From assembly GCA_028564675.1 (NCBI GenBank), contig JAOVVO010000228.1, forward strand, positions 1 through 64,000: DNA of 64,000 bases. Reading direction: 5' to 3'. How positions within the stretch are numbered: position 1 is the first letter of the stretch; every line of letters begins with the position of its first letter. The notes beneath the pieces are model-generated. The model saw only the letters and a list, made by a program, of their open reading frames with translations, had not been told where the DNA came from and ran no database searches. The position numbers were made by a program, and so were the translations under genes. Source of the DNA: Onchocerca lupi (taxonomy: Eukaryota > Nematoda > Chromadorea > Rhabditida > Onchocercidae). Of the stretch, positions 42,801 through 53,103 are shown in pieces.

Positions 42801-45800
42801 ATTGAAAGCAATCCTTGACGATTTATAACCTTGACAATTAGATAAGGGACTTTAAATTCAATAAAATTTTGAGAAATCCTAATCATATCAAGGACTTTGA
42901 AACTTACCATATGAATATTTTGATCTTCAAAAAGGAAACTCAATTATTTTCTGTTCATTATCAGGATCATAAACAGGGAGAATTTAATACAACGATAATT
43001 AACAGGGAAAAATTGATGGCATCAGTTATTTACTACTTATTTCAATTTATCTTTTCCTGGCATAGAACTCAATTTACAGCAAAATAATTACATCCCAAAC
43101 TTCAAGATTATTAAGACAAAACAGATTAATAGATGAATGATTACCGTAATGGCATTTCCATTAAAAGTGCACGCTTCCCTCTTACATTGATCATTCCTTC
43201 AGGAATTTTTTCAGCCTCACTCTTAATGCAAATTTTTTGGAGCAATGATTGTCGTGCAGTAAATAAACCGGCTAGAAGTCGCCAAAGAGGTTGATGAACG
43301 GACAGTGAACCATGCGACAAATCAAACGGTATGGAAGTCGCTTTTATACCATTTACTGAAATAGTTTGAATAGTTAATTATTATTTTTAATCCCAAATAA
43401 AATTTTGAAAACTTTGTCTTCTTCACTTTAAAAAATTATAAAGTCTAATCATCGTAATTTTAAGAAAGATAAACTTTAAAAAATTAGAGTTCTTTCAATA
43501 CAAAGATCTTCTGAATAATATTCTAAATGATTATCTAACGTCATACCAAGATTTTTCAACTTTAATTCAAAAAGATTCAAATCTGAAAATTCGGATTTTG
43601 AAAAAAAATTATATAATTAATTCTAGCACTGAATACAAGAATTAATATTTCACCTTCTAAGACAATCTTATCTGCATAATCAGAACTGCTATTAGCTGCT
43701 GTTTCCAGTTCATTGATAAGTTGAATCATGAGACAATTATGGATAAATTCCTGCGGAGAAAAATATTAAACAAAATTTTTTAAATGTCAATTAACCTGAT
43801 ATGATGTATTGTTCAATAGTAGACATAAAAGAAAGCTTCAATGGACTTTGTATAAGATTATTTTAATCACATGCAGGCAAGATGGTGGGCATAAAAAATA
43901 CAGATAATGCAAGACAGCTTAATCTCAATAGTCTAAAATGAGAAACTTAGAAAGAAATATTAAATATGCAATTATATTTCAATAACACTAAGATTATAAG
44001 CATTACGATGGAAAGTTAAACAATATTACAGCAAACTTACATCCGAATTAGCCCAACATATAATAAGCGTAAGAACATGTTGTAATTTGATTTGAATATT
44101 AAAAGCAGTCTCCCATTCCTGTTCCCAAACTTGATGCTCTGTGGTTTGACGACGAACTTCATTCATACTCTGAAATTTATTAAAATATGATTTCGATCCA
44201 TTAATAGTAAGAAAAACATTTTCTATTTTGAGCATAAAATTAGCAATGATTTTAAAATAATGGTACTGTTGTTCATCTATGATTTCTTAGCCAAACATAA
44301 GTCAAAATGAAGCGACTACCTGCATAAATGATAGAAATCGTATGAGGGAGGAACATCCACAAAGGAAATTTTCACGTAATCGGGGTGTCCATTCCTGCTC
44401 TGAAGGGACAACAGACAATAGATATCTGTAAAATATTTCTCTGAATTTTTTATCCTGTATTTCCTTATTTCCTTATCTAATTAAAATTAAAATTTCGCCT
44501 TAAAAGTGCGTCAATAAAAAGTTTATATAATTATAGATGAAATAGCAATTTACAAAAAGTCTCATGCAAGAGAGTACTCTTTCCAAATCTTTCAATATTA
44601 CAAGCAAAATTTAGCTGATGAACGTATACACGCCGATTTTTGAATTAATTAATTAAAAAAAAGAAATTCTAATCGAAGCTGACAGCTTTTAGCTTTTAGC
44701 TTTCTGTATCTTTCAAACTTTTTAGCTAAAATATATTTACCTCTGATCACAGAGCATGTACAAAGCACGTCGAAGTGCGTGAGGATACGAGCGTGCAGAA
44801 AAATCAAATCGCATTTTGTCTGGTGCTAAAATAATGATTATTAAGGAAGAACCAATAAATAATTAACAAAATATCAATCCAATTTTTCCGCTACTTCCTT
44901 TCTCTCGTCTTCATTTTATAAAATCTAAAAAAAAAAAAAAAAAGTTTAATTACTTTTGAGATATTTTCTGCACTGATTGATGAGCGTATCGAATATAACT
45001 TGGAAAGCTGATTCCTCAGCAATTAACATGCGTGCTATTGTAGGTACGGTAAATATCTGAAAAAATTAGAATTTCAAATCATAACGGAAAAACGAAAAAA
45101 AAAAAAAATAAGAGGAGCAAAAATCAAAGAATTAATAAGTACCGTTTTCAACAATTTTTGCTTCAGAATTTCAATATCGAGAATTGAAAAAAAAAAAAAA
45201 AAAAAAACCGGGAATAGTGAAAAAAAAAAAAAAAAAAAGCAAGATACTGTGAAAAAGCCAGTGCTTTAAAAACGAAGTACTGATTAGTTCTTTGCTCATC
45301 ATATAATTATTTTTCAAATATTTCTCTAAATAAAAAAAATAACAAAAATCATAATAAAATGGTTTACCTGAACGGTTAAAGCCGTGATGGATACTGACTG
45401 ATCATGATCATCATCAATAAAATCATCATATATTTTTTTGTACAGCTGAAACATAGAAACTCTGATTTTCCTAGACGATCAATAACTTAAATAGCTTAAA
45501 CTTTTCCAAATCTATTACATCTATTATAATCTATTATATATATTATATTTTTCAAATCTATTATACCTAATACTTTTAATCAATCAGTTCAGATTGTGCT
45601 AAAAACAAGATTGAAAACATAAGTCACTTACTGTACTTGATCGAAATGTTCACTATCAAATCATGCTTCTAATTTATAAATTTTCGAGGAAAGAAGTAAT
45701 TGCCAATGTCAATTACAGTAAACACAAAACAATCATACAAGCTTCTTCCGTCATAAAATTCATGCAACAATAACTATGTAACGCCATTACATTATATATC

Positions 45801-46309
45801 AATTCGCTAGAAGTAAATGTATTCACAGAAAAAATAAAATGTACTCGAATAAATAATTTCGAGAAAATTTTTTTCTGCTCGTTATTCATCAGTATTGTTG
45901 CCATAATCATTTGATGAAAATTTACTCTTGCACCTATAAAATCGTTTGCAATAAAAAGGAAATCGATAATTATCAAAATTGTATTCTTTTTGCATTCAGT
46001 AATTACTTTACTAATATCGATAGCTATAATCAGAAAAATTATCCACAAAATAATATAATTTTTGATACAGTAAATCATTAATATAATTTCTTAAAGATTT
46101 TTTCTTGATTTAGTTTCATTTTCATCTCAATTTAAAGAATAGTAAAAATTTTCAAATATTAAGCAAAGAAAAAAAACCTTTCCATAGCGCACTATCGCGT
46201 CTCATTATATGGGCCATAAGCGTTTGATCTAATTCGCCTGTGCTATCATTTGATTCCAGTTCAATTTTTTCATTTAGTAATATTTCACACACCGTAAATG
46301 CTAAGGCTG

Positions 46310-46346
<37 letters not shown>

Positions 46347-49300
46347 GGAAAATGAAGAAAGAGAAGTAATGGGTAACAGAAAACGTTGTATGCAACCTTT
46401 ACAAAGGCAATCGCAAATTTTAGCACTTAGCAGAAGTTTCATTAAAAATTTCGAAAATTTTTAGCAAATAAACTAAATTTGTCTTGGATATGGTGTTAAA
46501 ACATCATCCAATATACTTGCGGAATCAAGGAAAATGAATGGAAACATTTTTTGGATCGCTAGATTTGAACTTTCGACTTTTCCAAGTGCATTTGAGAATT
46601 GATTTAAAAATAAGCTAACCGAAATTGTAAACAATTTTATAAAGCACTTACGAAAATGACGTGTTTGATTTGTCAACCATCCAATTAAGCGCACTGCAAA
46701 ATTCTGCAATGAAACAAATCGACTATCAATAACACGCACATCTAACGGACCACTTTTTTCCGTTCGATGATTTGAATCTCTTTGGGTACGTTTCTAAAAT
46801 TCGGTAAAATATCTTTATTAAATCATTTTCATCAGTGATTTGTAAAATTGTTTACAATTTCGATTAGCTTATTTTCAAATAATGCAAAATCTGAGTAAAT
46901 TTCTCATTTCGAATTAGAAAACTGAAAAAATTAAACAGTATGCCTAAATTATTGCGAGTAAAAATGAATACTGGCTTCATATAGACAATGAAAAAAATCA
47001 TTTAAAAAGCTTAAGAAAGAACTAAAAAATAAAGTAACAAAGTTCATTTCTCTAAAAAACAAGCTTACTGCTTTTACTATTTGACTCTTTCAATGATGCT
47101 GCAAGTATAAACATATTTTTTACAATTTACAAATCTTGATAAAAACTCGCATTTTAAACAAAAGCAAATATGTAAATGTCTTGTCTTACCTGGATTTCAT
47201 CTTTTGCCTTTATACAATAATCAATATTACCATTACGTACGGAAGCACGACCTTCACGATCAATTACAGTAGCTAGTTGCATTGCTTGTAATTGATTACA
47301 ATGTATCGAAAGATTTAAAGCCCTGATTACCTAAAACAAAAACAAAATTTGATAAGTAAATAATATCCGACATAATTCGAATCGATTTATTACTAATAAT
47401 CTGCTAAATATCTTTCATAAATGAAACGGAAATGCACATCAATTATGTGCCAAAATTTTGAAGAAGGCTAACGCTTCCAATCATCGATTTGTTTATTTTA
47501 GTCTGTGTTCTTTTTATGAAGTTGATGAATCTCGAGTGAATCGAAAAATCGAAAAAAATTATAAATTTCGAATTTCAAGAAATTAATGATATAATTTCTC
47601 TGCGCACAATACGTCCCTTTTTTTACCTAGATATCATTTTTCTTCGATAACTTTCTTCTACCACTTTGCCTTGTCGGATAGCATAAAATACTATAGTAAT
47701 ATGTCTTCTTAGGGGTAACACTGTAAGAATGAAATTAAATTCAAAAATTGAGCTAAAAAACTGCAATTAAAAAAAGGTAACTAACTGAATCAAAGGTATG
47801 AGTCTCATCATTTAACAAAATAGTTTGATACAGCGGCAAAATGTTATCTGTTTCTTTTTCCCTGCAACAAAGCTACAAATCACAAAAATATTACATTTTA
47901 AGCTAATTTCATATGACATAAATTATAATAAATACTGAAAAATGAAAATATAAACTGAAATAATCACCTCAGAAATGTTGGCAATATGTTTTCATCACGC
48001 CAACAGATGATTCTAGTAGAAAATCGAAGTACAATGCGTGTTAGTGAACGTATGCGTGTTTCAACTTGTTCTGTAATTTCTGTAGGTACATCAGCCATTC
48101 TGAAAAAAAAAAATACTTTTTCCTAAATTATTCAAAGTTTGTAAAAGAAATTTCCTTGGAAAGTATGTTGTTCAGGCGATAGGAAAATTGTGTCAATAAT
48201 TCCTTTTTCAATCGATTATTTACTGAAAATGTTTCATTAGCTTCATTTAGCAATCAACTAGTTTAGGGTATTCATGACCAACACTAATTTAAAAATACCG
48301 TGTAATAAAACTACTGCTATAACAAAACTAATAGTAGCATTTGGAAAAAAAAAATTCAATATTAATTCTAAAAAATTATGAATAACACGAGTAACTTGAC
48401 GATTAAACATGCCCATTGAGTGAACTTTAAAGCAAACATAAAAGAACCTAATAAATTTGGTCTTTTGAATGATATATAAGTAGTAAACCTAAGAAAAACG
48501 ATAATGTTAAAAATTACTGCGAATCTTGTTCCTCATTTCCTTGTACTTCATGCAATTTGCATGTTGGATGCTCTTTCCAAGCTTCTACATCACCACAATC
48601 ACAATAGCCATTTCCACTGGATGCCCACATCTCAAAAGTGTTCATCTTTGATATTAATAAGTGACTGTGAAATAAATTGTGAATTATTAGTCCGGAAAGC
48701 TATGGAAAGAAGCCTATGTCCACCAATAGAATTGGATTTCCGGAATTCTGGAATAGAAACATATTCAAACAAATCTGAACTCGTCGGAAAGCATTCGAAA
48801 AATGGCTTACTCCATATCTGTGTGATTTATGAACAGAATTCAAAAAACACTGATAACACATAACGCACGTGGGATCACAAGCACATTCCCTGAAAAAAGA
48901 AACTTCACCAAAAGGTCTTGGGTTCACAAATTAAACTTTTGAAAATATTTGAATAATTTTACGATTATATTAAGGAAAACATATATCTTTTTTCTTTTCA
49001 ACACATTATTTTATTCAGAAAAAAAAAAAAAAGAAAACTTTTAGAATATTTTATTGGAAATAAAATATGTAAAGATGAAGAATCGGATAATTTGATTAAA
49101 TTTCATCAATTTTTAAAACTAATATAATCCAATATCATGAATGCATGGATCATAATCTATGAATAAAAGCTAGTGATGTTAGCTACATGATTTTTAATTT
49201 ATCCTGTAATTATGCTATGGATAATTTTCTTTCTGTTTTAATTAAATAATTTTGTTAAAATTCATTAAATTAAATATTTAGAACAATTAAACTGAGTATT

Positions 49301-50680
49301 TTATTTAAATAACTTCATCAATTATCTCTTTAAAAAAGAGAAAAAATTCCGAATAAACTTAACCGACGAACTTGCATGAATAAGTCGCTTCACCACCTCT
49401 GAAAACATGTCCACAGAAAACACTTCGACGATTTGTATTTGATTTTGACCCATATGATGCATTAAGTGGTGTTAAATCTGTTCCAGCATTACTATCCAAA
49501 CAATATGCACAAGCAATTGGATGAAGCAGCTTTTCATCTAAAAAAAAATATATAAACATTTTTATTTTATACAATAAATCCTACTCTACAATATACTCTT
49601 AAGGAAATGTAAAGAAAAAAAAGAAATCAAAATTGCATTTAATTCAATTAATTCAATTACTAACTTCAGCGTTGCGATATATATTCAAAGTATAATGAAA
49701 ATGGGAAAAAAAAAATGGTGGGCTTAAAGAAATGAATCGATATAAAAATGCTAAATGATAATCGTAAAATTATATCTCCTAATTAGAAAATATAAACAAA
49801 AATTGGTAAGAAAGTTTCTCTTCTATTCTTAATCTTAATGATAAAATTCAACACAAGCTTGAAGTTAATAGTTGTAATTAAACAATACAATAAAAATCAA
49901 ATTCACTACTTGATAGATTTCCCAATTATTCGATCATTTAATACAGCTCATTTTCTAGAGATGATACTATATGTAATGAATATTGCCCTTATTACTAGAT
50001 CATTTTTTTTTTTTATTCGAAAAATTTCTTTTTTCTTCGAACATTTTGAATCTAAAAGACATTATTCAGAATGCTATCAGTTATATCCACATAATAATCC
50101 AGTTTATAGAAAAGAATATCTTATGCAAAACGTTAACTATAGAAACTTACAGAAACATTAATTCACTCGATGGATATTATATTATTTTAGCTATTAGCGA
50201 ATTTTTTTTCAGATTTAGATTTTTTTTCAGACTTAAAAAGAATGTATATGTGATTAATAAGTCAATACAAAATTGATAAATGATGATTAACAACTTATTC
50301 GTCACCTATCAATGTTCAGAACGACAAAATGACAACAAATTATCACTGATTCAATATCCCTTTATTATTTATTTCTGATTATACTAACAAATGATAAATA
50401 TGAAATTGCTCATTTCTCAGAAGACCATCCATTGAGGCTCGAAATGATAAACGATAATGATAACAACTAGATAAACTGACATTGTAATCGAATATTGTTA
50501 TAATTGAAAGGAAGACTTACTGAATGTATTTTCATCGATCTTAAAATCAAACGATGGATCTTTGGTGGGTGCACAAATAAGTGGACATTGTTGTGTCCAA
50601 TAATCCACCAGAATACGTTCCGCTTCATCCCATTTCGACGCACGTGTTACTGATATTAGTTTATCAATCATCTGCATCAT
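31032..50680 (-). CDS. ubr-1: E3 ubiquitin-protein ligase UBR1 (N-recognin), 46 exons
   Basis: Recognises N-degrons and ubiquitinates the substrate. Exons on the - strand, listed as plus coordinates 5' to 3': 50521-50680, 49372-49537, 48811-48889, 48518-48645, 47968-48099, 47786-47861, 47190-47330, 46652-46793, 46178-46309, 45827-45933, 45368-45445, 44954-45056, 44741-44825, 44320-44425, 44041-44169, 43654-43750, 43145-43355, 42707-42776, 42342-42407, 41669-41858, 41304-41422, 41153-41232, 40545-40691, 39911-40073, 39293-39454, 38734-38868, 38531-38640, 38247-38405, 37806-37943, 37435-37605, 37093-37212, 36866-36996, 36338-36509, 36079-36145, 35653-35805, 35143-35400, 34794-34883, 34574-34717, 34075-34230, 33140-33230, 32748-32850, 32360-32482, 31770-31872, 31596-31672, 31353-31454, 31032-31173. 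They sum to 5,814 nt, 1,937 residues plus stop, without a frame break; human UBR1 is about 1,750. Domains: UBR box about 95-164, ClpS-like about 222-294, RING-H2 about 1134-1240, Cys-rich C-terminus. Start taken at the first of three nearby Met codons (MMQM). Donor after 45827 is the weakest call. Confidence 0.95.
33788..33929. repeat. Duplication split by a poly(T) tract
   Basis: Copies 33788-33833 and 33884-33929 both read GAGCAA.GCCTA.ATTT.TTGCGAACA and continue TGCTATGAG-like. Between them is a T run of about 35 bases. Sits in a ubr-1 intron (33231-34074). Confidence 0.85.
36678..36824. mobile_element. MITE-like element with hairpins at both ends
   Basis: A 147-bp block in the ubr-1 intron 36510-36865. 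Ends are a perfect 12-bp terminal inverted repeat, CTTTTGCTGACC (36678-36689) and GGTCAGCAAAAG (36813-36824). The similarity extends imperfectly to about 40 bp. Just inside the left end is a perfect hairpin (arms CAGATCTCTTC, 36692-36702 and 36707-36717); just inside the right end is another (AGATTTCCT, 36785-36793, with AGGAAATCT, 36801-36809). No coding capacity. I see no clear target-site duplication. Confidence 0.7.
37435..38405 (-). other. ubr-1 RING-H2 exons
   Basis: Exons 38247-38405, 37806-37943 and 37435-37605. Ligands in order: C-x2-C in TCILCQEDED (about residues 1134, 1137), C-G-H-x2-H-x2-C in STCGHVMHFSCYKK (about 1193-1201), and C-x2-C in EYLCPLCKRLSNTVLP (about 1237, 1240). This is the E2-binding catalytic module; no ligand is missing. 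Confidence 0.92.
46312..46344. repeat. 33-base A run forming the pyrimidine tract of a ubr-1 acceptor
   Basis: On the - strand this is an unbroken T run ending directly in tag|CAG|CC, the acceptor of exon 46178-46309. The double AG allows two in-frame acceptors that differ by one Ala codon. Confidence 0.85.
47190..47861 (-). other. ubr-1 ClpS-like domain exons (type-2 N-degron site)
   Basis: Exons 47786-47861 and 47190-47330. The first gives YQTILLNDETHTFDS, matching the family's L-x-N-D-E-x-H-T-(F/Y) motif; the second continues VIRALNLSIHCNQLQAMQLA and DREGRASVRNGN, as in the ClpS-like fold that binds bulky hydrophobic N-termini. Confidence 0.88.
48518..49537 (-). other. ubr-1 UBR-box exons (type-1 N-degron site)
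   Basis: Exons 49372-49537, 48811-48889 and 48518-48645 together give CGHVFRGGEATYSCK, then ECACDPTCVMCYQC, then a HKSHRYG stretch, then GNGYCDCGDVEAW. This is the zinc-binding UBR box with its full Cys/His set and the acidic residues (DPTC, CDCGD) that bind a basic N-terminal residue. The Phe before CDCGD in vertebrate UBR1 is Tyr here. The first junction uses an unusual donor (AA|gttcgt), and the acceptor before 48645 is aag rather than cag. Both are forced by the conserved sequence. Confidence 0.93.
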
Positions 50681-50777
50681 ATATTAATCACACGTCCTTT
50701 AGAATTTTAATAATTTGCAATAAATTTTAATTACATATTACGTTTCGTCACGTACGCTATTCACAATTTTTATCCAA

Positions 50778-50787
50778 CTAAATTTAA
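50778..50787 (-). promoter_or_regulatory. Candidate spliced-leader acceptor of ubr-1
   Basis: On the - strand a T-rich stretch ends in TTTAAATTTAG about 97 bases upstream of the chosen ATG. It is the only good acceptor close to that start. A weaker aaag site lies nearer. Confidence 0.35.
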
Positions 50788-51264
50788 AGCAAAGAAAAAA
50801 GAAAAAAAAAAAACTAAGTTTACGACAAAATATCATAACTGAGTAAGAATTATTGATGCACTTATTCATTGCAAAGTAAATGCTCGTATCAACGAGCAAA
50901 GAATAATTTGCTGACCATCCGAGTGATAGTAATATTTAATTAAAGACTTGCAAAAGTGCGAGGAGAAATTCTTTAATGAATGAGTCCCAGAAATTCAGTT
51001 GAATCGATGTATTCTCCTTAGCAATTCGTGCTAAATTCAGAAAAGTGAATCCGGAAAGTTTCCGAACCCAGTTAATCAGCATGTAATATGTTCATTATTC
51101 CGTTTTATAAAATTTGCTTCAAAAATTTTTTTCTTGAGTATTTTCATTTTATTAATTTCGTTTCGTAAATATATCCGAAAAATTTACTACTATTTTAGAA
51201 AAACTTTCCGGAAATCAATCGATCGTCTAACAATTTATATTTTCCCCGTATTTTGAAACCTAGA

Positions 51265-51480
51265 CGCCGCATGGAATATTAGATGGGATGATAAGGAAAC
51301 TATACTTTAACAAAATATTATGAGCCATTTCTTCCAATATGAAAATATCTGGTTAGGAAAACTATACATTAATAGCTATTTTTAATTATTTTCTTCCGTC
51401 ATAAAATATTCGATAAGGGTCGAAAGAAAACTACAGACGTATAGTTTTTACTATTTTAACCGGATATTTCATACCGGAAG
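51265..51480. repeat. Cluster of a 38-42-bp repeat, three direct and one inverted
   Basis: Copies at 51265-51305, 51331-51367 and 51393-51432 share the order CTTCC.ATG.AAATAT, GGTTAGG-like, AAAACTATAC. A copy in inverse orientation lies at 51439-51480. The second and inverted copies could pair as a long stem. Confidence 0.65.
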
Positions 51481-51886
51481 AGAATAATTTATAGCTATGA
51501 AATAATATTTCTTCTCCGGTCACTTTTCGGTTTTGATCCAATTTCTCATTCATTCTTAATTCTTTGTGAATGACAAGAATAATTTATATTTTCATGGAAC
51601 ATTTGAACAAGATGAATTCCTGGGAAGAAAAGGCATTCATCTGTATTGATCCTGAAGAGTTTAAATTCTAAATCCGGAAAACCTAGAAGATAACGTGAAA
51701 ATCTTATCAAAATTGAATTCTTTTCCAGTCTTATCAACGCTTGTATCCTCAACGTACGACAAACATTATCCTATCAAGTTCAATTTTTAATGTTAAGAGA
51801 AGTAAAACATAAGAACTTCTTCACTTTAAATGTATAAAATCCATACCGGAATTGAATTGTAATCACAACGTAGCGTACGTGTATCC

Positions 51887-51892
51887 CACGTG
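51887..51892. promoter_or_regulatory. CACGTG E-box
   Basis: Palindromic bHLH site in the divergent region, in the context TCCCACGTGAT. It follows 6 bases after a GTACGTG motif. Matches the core bound by Myc/MITF/TFEB-type factors; binding is not shown. Confidence 0.35.
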
Positions 51893-52291
51893 ATTCATGG
51901 CGAATAGACGTGTTCATGGCTAAATGATTTCGAACCCATTGGAATGGAATTGATAAGATAAAGTAGTGGGAAGTGTTTTCTCGAAGAGAGCTGGGAATTT
52001 GTATGAACTCAAAAATGTTTCATTTAATGGGCTAAAATAAGAAGTGCCAGTCTATGTAAGTATTAGTGAGAGAGTATGGTGTTAGTGATTGAGAAAGTTC
52101 GTGAATGATTATGGATTATAGTTATAGCAGTGATTGAGAAAGGGAGATGGATGATGGAAGTTAGACATATGTAACAGACGTATAGCTCGAGAAATTGGCG
52201 TTAAATACTGAGAGGGAAGAAGAAAATGAAAAAATATCGTTGGGAAGTGGTTTGTTAAATTTTTGTCGATTAAGAAATGGCTTGTTAAATG

Positions 52292-52325
<34 letters not shown>

Positions 52326-53030
52326 GAATTATCATGGTTTGCTAAATTTTTCATTAATGAATTATATGAGATGAAATGATGAAAGAAAAAGAAAGTTTCC
52401 AGATGTTTCAAAATTTTCCTATTTTTTATTATATTTCAGTTTATTTATTTATTTTTTTTAATTCTCATATTTTTATAAATTTCATATTTACGATATATAC
52501 AAATACATATATAATTTTACACGTCTACGTGTATGTAAGTATACGTACGTGTATTTATACATATCTAGGTTTACTACCTTTTTTTTTTTTCGCATTTATT
52601 TTTCTTAGTTCAGATCTAGTTTTTCATAGTTCACACTCCCAACTATTTTTTCGTACTTTATAATTTTAAGATTTTTGAATAAATTTTAATTAATTGTTTT
52701 CTTTTTTCCTTTATTTATTTTATTAAATGAAGTTGAATATTCATCATTTTGCAATTGAAGAAGCGATTAATATTACCAATGTTTAGTTATTATATATTAC
52801 AAATATTTTGTTAATGTTGATAGCATTATCATTATCAACAAGAATTCAATAGATATTTTGTTTTATTCAGATTTTTCTTTGATTTTTATCATTAAATTTA
52901 CAATGAATATTTTCTTTCAGAAATATTGTATGCTTCATTCTTCTTGCCATATATTTCTATTGTATATCTCTTATCATCTCGAACATTAACAGTAATAATC
53001 TTTCTGAAGTGATGATAACAGATTGCTTTT

Positions 53031-53036
53031 TTTCAG
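53031..53036 (+). promoter_or_regulatory. Candidate spliced-leader acceptor of sec-10
   Basis: A run of T ends in TTTCAG|A, 67 bases before the ATG at 53104, with no donor visible upstream. This is the usual form of a nematode trans-splice site and would give a short 5' UTR. Confidence 0.55.
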
Positions 53037-53103
53037 ACTGTTATTCCGTTGAAATAAGTGGTGTTATTTTCACTAATTGAAAATATAATAAGGAATCGAG
53101 CCG

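Larger units (their letters stand above)
50681..53103. promoter_or_regulatory. Divergent intergenic region ubr-1 / sec-10
   Basis: 2.4 kb between the two start codons, so both promoters should lie here. It holds a possible trans-splice acceptor for ubr-1 (before 50777 on the - strand), a four-copy repeat cluster (51265-51480), a CACGTG E-box (51887-51892), repeated GTACGTG motifs, a long T run (52299-52325) and the trans-splice acceptor of sec-10 at 53036. Promoter function is inferred from position only. Confidence 0.5.

Noticed and set aside
43145..43355. Apparent single-base frameshift in a ubr-1 exon
   Set aside because: Careful recount gives 211 nt in this exon, which keeps the frame; the break was a reading slip.
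49838..50276. Two overlapping plus-strand open frames in ubr-1 intron 1
   Set aside because: AT-driven hydrophobic sequence, antisense to a gene, no family support.
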